Notes under the pieces: model-generated
What the model was told of the DNA's origin: nothing
What the model saw: only the letters and a program-made list of their open reading frames with translations
The model's database searches: none
Position numbers and translations under genes: made by a program
Shown: positions 24,867-30,971 of the stretch, piece after piece
Numbering within the stretch: the first letter of the stretch is position 1
How the letters are laid out: every line of letters starts with the position of its first letter
DNA from: Polyangiaceae bacterium
GTDB lineage: Bacteria; Myxococcota_A; Polyangia; Polyangiales; Polyangiaceae
Direction: 5' to 3'
Assembly (NCBI GenBank): GCA_016933275.1
Contig: JAFGBI010000420.1
Coordinates: 1-36,081, forward strand
DNA length: 36,081 nucleotides

Positions 24867-25136
24867 ATGTCCGTCCGATTTCGGATCCCACCCCACGTGG
24901 CGAGCGAGATGCTCGGCGAGGAGACCGTCCTGCTGGACACGACGAGCGGCGACTTCTTCGCCCTCAACGTGACGGGGACTCGCGCCTGGCAGCTCCTCCG
25001 CGACGGCGCCGATCTCCCGACCATCGCGGCCCGCCTTCGCCTCGAGTTCGAGGTCCCGGAGGCCGAGGTGACAGCCGATCTCGACGCCCTGTTCGCCGAG
25101 CTCGGGCGGCGCGGGCTGCTCGAGCGCGAGGAGTAG
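24867..25136 (+). CDS. PqqD-like RiPP recognition element (lasso B1-like)
   Basis: An 89-aa protein of the PqqD family, a small winged-helix fold that binds leader peptides and delivers them to modifying enzymes. Family features are ETVLLDTTSGDFFALNVTGT (19-38), then RAWQLL and a C-terminal helical pair (PEAEVTADLDALFAELGRRG). This matches stand-alone B1 proteins of lasso systems, whose ligand motif is the Y-x2-P-x-L stretch seen in the peptide encoded at 19257-19436. The ATG at 24867 gives the expected length; the longer open frame upstream is antisense or overlapping noise. It is co-directional with the HPr-kinase-like gene. A B2-type peptidase, the normal partner, is not found after it: the next gene, 253 bp on, is a sugar dehydrogenase. 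Confidence 0.8.
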   Translation: MSVRFRIPPHVASEMLGEETVLLDTTSGDFFALNVTGTRAWQLLRDGADLPTIAARLRLEFEVPEAEVTADLDALFAELGRRGLLEREE

Positions 25137-25389
25137 TCGCCTGGCGGCGCGATCTGGACCGAATCTGGTCGTAGATTTCCCGGGGTTCTCGTTGCAGTCG
25201 GCCGTCATCCGTCAGCCCTCGGCTTCTCCGCGCCTTGCCTGACCGCTGCACTGCTGCTGATGGCCTATTTGGTTTCGGCTCCGCCGGGCCAGGGGGGCTC
25301 GACGTGGGCATTGACATTGGGCCCGCCCCGTTCGAATCCTGGCTCCCTCTCCCACCCCCGCGCTTCCCCCCTCTCCGAACCGAGTCCCC

Positions 25390-26703
25390 ATGACCCTCCC
25401 CCCCAATGTCCTCCTCGATCGGATCGGGTCCCGCACCGCCCGCGTGGGCGTGATCGGTCTCGGCTACGTCGGATTGCCGCTGCTCCTGGAGTTCGTCGAG
25501 CAGGGCTTCCCCGCCCTCGGCTTCGACATCGACGACCAGAAGATCGATGCGCTGCTCCGTGGGGAGTCCTACATCCGGCACATCGCGAGGGAGCGGGTCG
25601 CCGCCGCGGTGGGCAAGGGACTGGACGCCACCGTGGATTTTTCGCGGCTCGCCGCCTGCGATGCCATCCTGATGTGTGTTCCGACCCCCTTGACCGACCA
25701 CCGTGATCCGGATCTGTCGTTCGTCGAACAGACCACCACCTCGGTCGCCGAGCACCTCCGGGCGGGACAGCTGGTGACCCTCGAGTCTACGACCTACCCG
25801 GGAACCACGCGCGAGATCGTCGTACCGATCCTCGAGCGGTCCGGCCTCCGGGCGGGGCACGATTTCTTCGTCGCCTACTCGCCCGAACGCGAGGACCCCG
25901 CGAACCCGAACTTCACGACCCGCACCATCCCCAAGGTCGTGGGGGGCCTCACCCCAGCTTGTCGCAAGGTGGCCGCCGCGCTCTATCGCGGCGTCGTCAC
26001 CAACGTCGTCGAGGTGTCATCCTGCGACGCGGCCGAAGCGACCAAGATCCTGGAGAACACCTTCCGCGCCGTGAACATCGCCCTCGTCAACGAGCTCAAG
26101 ATGGTCTTTCACCGGATGGGCATCGACCCCTGGGAGGTGATCGACGGGGCAGCCACCAAACCCTTCGGGTTCATGCGCTTCACGCCCGGGCCAGGACTGG
26201 GTGGTCACTGCATCCCCATCGATCCCTTCTACCTCACGTGGAAGGCGCGAGAGTTCGACATGCCGACCCGCTTCATCGAGATGGCCGGCGAGATCAACTC
26301 CTCGATGCCGTACTATGTCTGCCAGCGCCTGCTCGAGGGGCTCTCGCAGCGGGGGCTCGGGATCCGGGGCGCCAAGGTCCTCATCGTTGGCCTCGCCTAC
26401 AAGAAGAACGTCGATGATGACCGCGAGAGCCCGAGCTACAAGCTCATCGAGATCCTGCAACGTTGGGGGGCGCACGTGGACTATCACGACCCCTACGTGC
26501 CCAGGATCCGGGCCACGCGCCATTACCCGCAGCTCGCTGGCCAGGAGAGCGTGGGCCTGGACGGCGCGGACGGATACGACGCCGTGCTCATCGCAACCGA
26601 TCACGATGGCGTCGATTGGGCAGCGCTCCTCGCCGCCGCCCGCCTCGTCATCGATACGCGCGGCGTCTATCGAACCCCACACGACAAGGTCGTGCCGGCC
26701 TGA
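25390..26703 (+). CDS. UDP-N-acetyl-hexosamine 6-dehydrogenase (WbpA/WecC type)
   Basis: A 437-aa nucleotide-sugar dehydrogenase that oxidises C6 of a UDP-N-acetyl-hexosamine (GlcNAc or ManNAc) to the uronate with 2 NAD+. Motifs are Rossmann GLGYVG (23-28), LESTTYPGTTREIV (131-144), SPEREDPAN (164-172), AEATKILENTFRAVNIAL with Lys219, and GPGLGGHCIPIDPFYL with catalytic Cys274. The C-terminal domain has LIVGLAYKKNVDDDRESPS. The length and the His before the Cys fit the WbpA/WecC branch, unlike the dehydrogenase at 616-2148 (GGYC). It follows a 253-bp gap after the PqqD-like gene and is convergent with tsf, with a hairpin between them. Likely serves polymer synthesis. Confidence 0.9.
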   Translation: MTLPPNVLLDRIGSRTARVGVIGLGYVGLPLLLEFVEQGFPALGFDIDDQKIDALLRGESYIRHIARERVAAAVGKGLDATVDFSRLAACDAILMCVPTPLTDHRDPDLSFVEQTTTSVAEHLRAGQLVTLESTTYPGTTREIVVPILERSGLRAGHDFFVAYSPEREDPANPNFTTRTIPKVVGGLTPACRKVAAALYRGVVTNVVEVSSCDAAEATKILENTFRAVNIALVNELKMVFHRMGIDPWEVIDGAATKPFGFMRFTPGPGLGGHCIPIDPFYLTWKAREFDMPTRFIEMAGEINSSMPYYVCQRLLEGLSQRGLGIRGAKVLIVGLAYKKNVDDDRESPSYKLIEILQRWGAHVDYHDPYVPRIRATRHYPQLAGQESVGLDGADGYDAVLIATDHDGVDWAALLAAARLVIDTRGVYRTPHDKVVPA

Positions 26704-26763
26704 TCGGCGCCGACGCCGAGACAGCCAGCGCTCGAGGCGGTGCCGTCCACGACCGGATGTGCG

Positions 26764-26797
26764 GGGTGGGATCCGCGCTCCCGCGCCGATCCCACCC
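26764..26797. terminator. Bidirectional hairpin between the dehydrogenase and tsf
   Basis: GGGTGGGATC (26764-26773) is perfectly complementary to GATCCCACCC (26788-26797), with an inner CGCG/CGCG stem in the 14-nt loop. It sits between the two convergent stops. There is no T-tract, so it may act as a pause or 3'-end-protecting hairpin rather than a classical intrinsic terminator. Confidence 0.6.
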
Positions 26798-26818
26798 GCC
26801 CGCCCTCGCCGGTGACGA

Positions 26819-27733
26819 TCAGCCCCCGCCCGCCATCTTCGCCACCTCATCGGCGAAGTCCGGGCCCTGCGGCTTCTCGATGCCTTCGCCGCGCTCGAAG
26901 CGGGCGAAGGCGGCGAGCTCGACGGCGCTCCCAATCGTCCTCGAGAGCTCGGCGCGAAGCTGGTCGACGGTCTTGTCGGTGTCGATCACGCTCTGCTGCT
27001 CGCGGAGGCACGCCTCCTTGAGCCACTTCTGGATCTTGCCCTCGATGATCTTGGGACGCACCTTTTCGGGCTTCCCTTCCTCGGCGAGCTGGGCGTCGAA
27101 GATCTCCGCCTGCTTCGCCTTGATGGCCTCCGGAACCTCGCCCAAATCGAGGAACAGAGGCGCCATCGCGGCCGCCTGCATGGCAACGTTCTCCGCGAAC
27201 TCCGCCACCTCGGGACGCGCCGCCGCCGCTGCTTCCGCGGTGCCGACCGCTACCAGCACCCCGACCTTGCCGCCCATGTGCACATAGGACTGCACCAAGC
27301 CGGGGCCGGTGACCGCGACCCGCCGCCAGCGACGGATCGTGATGTTCTCGCCGAGCTTGCCGACGAGGGCCTGCCGAGTCGCTTCGAGCTTGCCCGTACC
27401 GAGCTCGACGCCGTCCGGTGCCGCCTCCGCAGCCGCGAGCACCTCGTCCACGAACCCAAGAAATTCGGGATTCCGCGCCGCGAAGTCGGTCTGGATGTTC
27501 ACCTCGACGAGGACGCCGCTCTTGCCATCCGCGGCGAGGCGCGCGGCTACCACACCCTCGCTGGCGACCTTGCCGGCGCGCTGGGCGCTCTTGGCGAGGC
27601 CCTTCTTCAGAATGATCTCGACGGCCTTCTCGATGTCACCGCCGGCCTCTTCTAGGGCGGACTTGCAGTCGTTGAGTCCCGCCTGGGTACGCTCGCGCAG
27701 CTCCTTGACCTGCGCCATGCTGATCTGAGCCAT
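26819..27733 (-). CDS. tsf: Elongation factor Ts
   Basis: The nucleotide-exchange factor for EF-Tu. The N-terminal UBA-like domain reads VKELRERTQAGLNDCKSALE, followed by the family's most conserved strip VNIQTDFAARNPEF. Two core subdomains and the C-terminal module follow. I place the start at ATG 27733 (MAQISMAQVKEL), preceded by AAGAGAG, rather than the longer open frame to 27901, which runs back into rpsB. The 304-aa length is close to the usual 280-310. It follows rpsB after 44 bp on the minus strand, the usual order. The customary downstream pyrH and frr are absent; the next gene is convergent. Confidence 0.96.
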   Translation of the reverse strand: MAQISMAQVKELRERTQAGLNDCKSALEEAGGDIEKAVEIILKKGLAKSAQRAGKVASEGVVAARLAADGKSGVLVEVNIQTDFAARNPEFLGFVDEVLAAAEAAPDGVELGTGKLEATRQALVGKLGENITIRRWRRVAVTGPGLVQSYVHMGGKVGVLVAVGTAEAAAAARPEVAEFAENVAMQAAAMAPLFLDLGEVPEAIKAKQAEIFDAQLAEEGKPEKVRPKIIEGKIQKWLKEACLREQQSVIDTDKTVDQLRAELSRTIGSAVELAAFARFERGEGIEKPQGPDFADEVAKMAGGG

Positions 27734-27777
27734 CTCTCTTGCCTTTCGGTGGGTAACCTGACCGGGGATGCGCGAAC

Positions 27778-28773
27778 TCAGCCACGACGCGAGTAGATCA
27801 CATCGGCGGGGGGCGCCCCGCTGCGGCTCGGCCCGGCGGTCTCGCCCTCTTCGGGACCACGGTTGATGCGCTCGCGGTGCCGCGTGGTACCCCAGATGCA
27901 CGCATCGGCGATGGCGCCCGTGATGAGACGGATCGACCGAATCGCGTCGTCGTTTCCCGGAACGATGTAGTCCACGAGATCCGGGTCACAGTTGGTGTCG
28001 GTGATGGCGACGATGGGCACGTGGAGCTTGCGCGCCTCGGCCACCGCGATCGCCTCTTGGGAGGGATCGATCACGAAGACCGCGTGCGGTACCCCGCTCA
28101 TGCCCTTCATCCCCCCGATGTACTTCTCGAGGCGGGCCCGCTCCTTTTCGAGCCGTACGACCTCCTTCTTGGGGAGCTGCTGGTAGGTCCCGTCCTCGGC
28201 CATCCGTTCGAGGTTCCGCAGGCGTTCGAGGCCACCCTTCATCGTACGAAAGTTCGTCAGCGTGCCACCAAGCCAACGGTTGGTGACGAAGTACTGCTCC
28301 GCCCGCCGGGCCTCCTCCTCGATGATCTCCGCTGCCTGCCGCTTGGTGCCGACGAAGAGGACGTGCCCGCCACGTGCCACGGTGTCGCTGAGGAAATCGA
28401 AGGCTCGCTTGAAGAGCCGGGCTGTCTGGTCGAGGTCCACGATGTGGATCCCGCTACGAGAGCCGTAGATGAACGGCTTCATCTTGGGGTTCCAGCGCTT
28501 CGTCTGGTGCCCGAAGTGGACTCCTGACTCGAAGAGCTCCCGGACCGAGAGGGGGTTCTCTGGATCGCGCAGCGCTATTGGCTCGCCGGCAGCCTTGGCG
28601 GCCGCGCGTTCGCCGGCGATCAACGCGGTGCGCGGCACCTCGGTGACCCGCTCGGGCAACTCCTCGCCGACCGAGTCGTCGTCGAAGGCAGGATCGTATC
28701 CGCCCCGGGGACCGCGATCCCCGAAGCCTAGGTTCTTGTTGTCGCCGTCACCGGGCATTTGATATTCGGCCAT
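27778..28773 (-). CDS. rpsB: 30S ribosomal protein S2 with long N-terminal extension
   Basis: Typical S2 sequence from about residue 75: LSVRELFESGVHFGHQTKRW, NPKMKPFIYG, HIVDLDQTARLF, FVGTKRQA, NRWLGGTLTNFRT, and IVAITDTNCDPD near the end. From the ATG at 28773 the protein is 331 aa against about 240 in Escherichia coli. The excess is mainly about 70 residues before the conserved start, acidic and Gly-rich (e.g. YDPAFDDDSVGEELPE), plus a slightly long C-terminus. The ATG has GGAG only at a long spacing (11 nt). A GTG (about codon 46) or TTG (about codon 51) in the extension could be the true start, so the extension needs experimental support. It is the first gene of the rpsB-tsf operon. Confidence 0.95.
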   Translation of the reverse strand: MAEYQMPGDGDNKNLGFGDRGPRGGYDPAFDDDSVGEELPERVTEVPRTALIAGERAAAKAAGEPIALRDPENPLSVRELFESGVHFGHQTKRWNPKMKPFIYGSRSGIHIVDLDQTARLFKRAFDFLSDTVARGGHVLFVGTKRQAAEIIEEEARRAEQYFVTNRWLGGTLTNFRTMKGGLERLRNLERMAEDGTYQQLPKKEVVRLEKERARLEKYIGGMKGMSGVPHAVFVIDPSQEAIAVAEARKLHVPIVAITDTNCDPDLVDYIVPGNDDAIRSIRLITGAIADACIWGTTRHRERINRGPEEGETAGPSRSGAPPADVIYSRRG

Positions 28774-29084
28774 CTTGCGCTGGTCTCCGTATCGGTTGAG
28801 CCTCCGCCCCGCCACCAGGCCAACCTGCCTTCATCCCGCCTGGGGGACGACTTCGCAAGCACCGGACCCGGTCGGATGCGCTCGGGGCGTGTGTCTAGTT
28901 GTGTGGTAATGCGAATGGACCCGGGCAGGCCCCGGGGCTCGCAAGGGCGGGGACTTTACGTCCCGAGCCTGAGCGAGTAAAGGCGAACCCGTAACATCTC
29001 GGAGCTTTTCCCATCCCGGGGACATCTCCGTCGGGTGGTGAGCCTTCGACGCTCCCGTGATCGCCGCGCGGTCCCTAGCACACC
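28774..29084. other. 311-bp divergent region upstream of rpsB and the bisphosphatase, with leader hairpin
   Basis: No gene is seen. GGGAC-TTTAC-GTCCC (28950-28964) is a perfect 5-bp hairpin nested within CTCGC (28938-28942) and GCGAG (28973-28977). On the minus strand this would lie in the rpsB 5' leader, where S2-responsive leader RNAs are known in other bacteria. That role is speculative here. I see no clear -35/-10 pair. Confidence 0.35.
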
Positions 29085-30137
29085 ATGACCCCTTCCGACC
29101 AGGACGTAGAACGACGCCACCCCGAGCTCGCCAACCTGCTCGGCGCCGCCCGCGAGGCAGTCCTCCTCGCCGCCGCGGCCTGCCGCAGAGCCCAGGCCCA
29201 GATCGAGAACGTCCGGGCAACCACGAAGGATGACCGGAGTCCGGTGACAGTGGCCGACTTCGCCGCGCAGGCGGTCGTGGCCGTATCCCTCGCCGAGACG
29301 CTCGGGCCCGCCTTCATCGAGGCGGGGCTGGTCGCGGAGGAAGACCCATCGTTTCTGCGAGCTGCCGAGCGGAGGGCCTACCTCGAGGCCGTGGTCGAGG
29401 TCGCTCGGTCCGTCCGCCCCGAGCTCACGGCCGAGCGCCTCCTCGCCGCGCTCGAGGTGGCGGGTGCCGCGCGGATCGAAGCCGCCCGCGGGTTCTTCAC
29501 GCTGGATCCCATCGACGGGACGAAGGGATTCCTCCGCGGACAGCAGTACGCGGTGGCCCTGGCCTATGTCGAAGGAGCAAGCCCGTTGGTAGGGGCCTTG
29601 GCCTGCCCCAACCTCGCTCGTGACCTCGCCGCTGAGGTCGATCGTCCCGATCCGGAGGGTTCGCTCTATTTCGCGATGCGCGGAGCCGGCGCGCAGGAGA
29701 GCTCTTGCGTGGAGGGCGGCGGGACGGTCCGCCCGGTCTCGAGGGCGAACACGCTCGCTCGCCCCATCCGCGTCACGGCATCGGTAGAGAAGGCCCACTC
29801 CAGTGTTTCGGACACGGACCGGGTCATCTCGGCCGTGGGCGCCGATCCCATGGTGGTGCGGCTCGATTCCAGTGCCAAGTACGCAGTCGTGGCCCGCGGC
29901 CAGGCGGATGCCTACCTCCGGCTCCCGACCCGAGCCGACTACGTCGAGCGGATCTGGGATCACGCCGCGGGGGTCGTCGTGGCGGAGGAGGCCGGGGTGC
30001 GCGTCACCGACATCCTGGGGAGACCCCTCGACTTCGGGCATGGCCGGGGACTCGAGCAGAATCGTGGGGTCGTCGTCGCCCACCCCGAGGCCCATCCACG
30101 ACTCGTCGCTGCGATCGCCGAGCTCGGGATCAAGTAG
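29085..30137 (+). CDS. cysQ: 3'(2'),5'-bisphosphate nucleotidase (inositol-monophosphatase fold, Hal2/CysQ-like)
   Basis: A 350-aa metal-dependent phosphatase expected to turn PAP, the by-product of PAPS-dependent sulfotransferases, into AMP. Motifs of the Li-sensitive phosphatase fold are TKDDRSPVTVADFAAQAVV (about 47-65), LVAEED (82-87), DPIDGTKGFLRG (141-152) with metal-binding Asp residues, and the C-terminal ERIWDHAAGVVVAEEAG. The length and the SPVTVADFAAQA form fit the Hal2-type branch better than small CysQ. Substrate choice within the fold (PAP against inositol phosphate) is inferred from this and from the convergent APS-kinase gene 45 bp away. It divides from rpsB at the shared upstream region. 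Confidence 0.82.
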   Translation: MTPSDQDVERRHPELANLLGAAREAVLLAAAACRRAQAQIENVRATTKDDRSPVTVADFAAQAVVAVSLAETLGPAFIEAGLVAEEDPSFLRAAERRAYLEAVVEVARSVRPELTAERLLAALEVAGAARIEAARGFFTLDPIDGTKGFLRGQQYAVALAYVEGASPLVGALACPNLARDLAAEVDRPDPEGSLYFAMRGAGAQESSCVEGGGTVRPVSRANTLARPIRVTASVEKAHSSVSDTDRVISAVGADPMVVRLDSSAKYAVVARGQADAYLRLPTRADYVERIWDHAAGVVVAEEAGVRVTDILGRPLDFGHGRGLEQNRGVVVAHPEAHPRLVAAIAELGIK

Positions 30138-30153
30138 ACCGAAGACCGCACGC

Positions 30154-30179
30154 AGGACCGACGACGCCGCGCTGGTCCT
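30154..30179. terminator. Hairpin between convergent cysQ-like and cysC genes
   Basis: AGGACC (30154-30159) pairs perfectly with GGTCCT (30174-30179) around a 14-nt loop, inside the 45-bp gap between the two convergent stops. There is no T-tract, so this is only a candidate transcription end. Confidence 0.4.
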
Positions 30180-30182
30180 CGG

Positions 30183-30806
30183 TCAGCTCTGCTTGGGCAG
30201 GATGCCCTGGCCCTCCAGCAGCTCGAGCACTTGGCGGAGCGACTCGCCCAACGGCTGCTCACCGATGACATGGAGGTCCGGCTTCTCCGGCGCCTCGTAG
30301 GGGTCCGTGACCCCGGTGAAGAACGGGATCTCCCCCGCCCGAGCGCGCCGGTAGAGTCCCTTCGGATCGCGGGACTCACAGGTCGCAATCGACGCATCGA
30401 CGTAGATCTCGAAGAACCGGAGGGAGGCTTCGTCGTGGATCCGACGGCACTTCTCCCGGTCCGCGCGATAGGGGCTGATGAAGGAGGCGAGCACCACGAG
30501 CCCAGCGTCCGCGAAGAGCTTGGCGACCTCCCCCACCCGGCGGACGTTCTCTTCTCGATCCTCGGCGGAGAAGCCGAGGTTCGAGTTTAGCCCGTGACGC
30601 ATGTTGTCACCGTCGAGCCGGTACGACAAAATCCTTCGTTGGATCAGCGCGGCCTCGACCGCGGCAGCCACGGTGGATTTCCCAGAGCCGGACAGACCGG
30701 TGAACCACAACGTGGCCCCGACGAGGCCGAGCGATTGCCAGCGGTCGGCACGGGTCAGCTGCCCATGGTCCCAGGTGATGTTGGTTGCGCGCGAGTGGGT
30801 GGTCAT
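30183..30806 (-). CDS. cysC: Adenylyl-sulfate (APS) kinase
   Basis: Makes PAPS from APS and ATP, the sulfate donor for sulfotransferases. The 207-aa protein starts MTTHSRATNITW, the usual N-terminus of CysC (N-I-x-W-H-x5-T). It has the P-loop GLSGSGKST (37-45), YRLDGDNMRHGLNSNLGFS, and then FISPYRADREKCR with the family's Ser and Arg residues, and FFEIYVDASIATCESRDPKG. I chose ATG 30806; the frame continues upstream to 31418 but that part is antisense to the ligase gene and Arg-rich. No ATP sulfurylase (cysD/cysN/sat) is in the window. Paired with the PAP phosphatase next door, it would support the sulfotransferase at 16679-17527. Confidence 0.94.
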   Translation of the reverse strand: MTTHSRATNITWDHGQLTRADRWQSLGLVGATLWFTGLSGSGKSTVAAAVEAALIQRRILSYRLDGDNMRHGLNSNLGFSAEDREENVRRVGEVAKLFADAGLVVLASFISPYRADREKCRRIHDEASLRFFEIYVDASIATCESRDPKGLYRRARAGEIPFFTGVTDPYEAPEKPDLHVIGEQPLGESLRQVLELLEGQGILPKQS

Positions 30807-30971
30807 GCTGGTTGGGGATCCCGCGAGCAATGGCGCCGCCGCGGTGGTATCCGGGGGCGATCCTCTCGCCGATCCCGGGGTCCATCGCAAGGGCGCTTCG
30901 GAACACGGCTGCAATTTCCGCGACCTGGCTGATAATCTTCCGGCAGAGACGCATCGAAGGCCCTGTAGGCC

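Noticed and set aside
14770..25136. Reading the locus as an exosortase/PEP-CTERM system
   Set aside because: PqqD-like and HPr-kinase-like genes also occur near exosortase loci, but there is no exosortase and no PEP-CTERM sorting tail in the window.
25305..25360. tRNA-like motif GTTCGAATC
   Set aside because: The flanking bases do not form a T-arm (CCCCG against CCTGG) and no acceptor or anticodon stem can be drawn.
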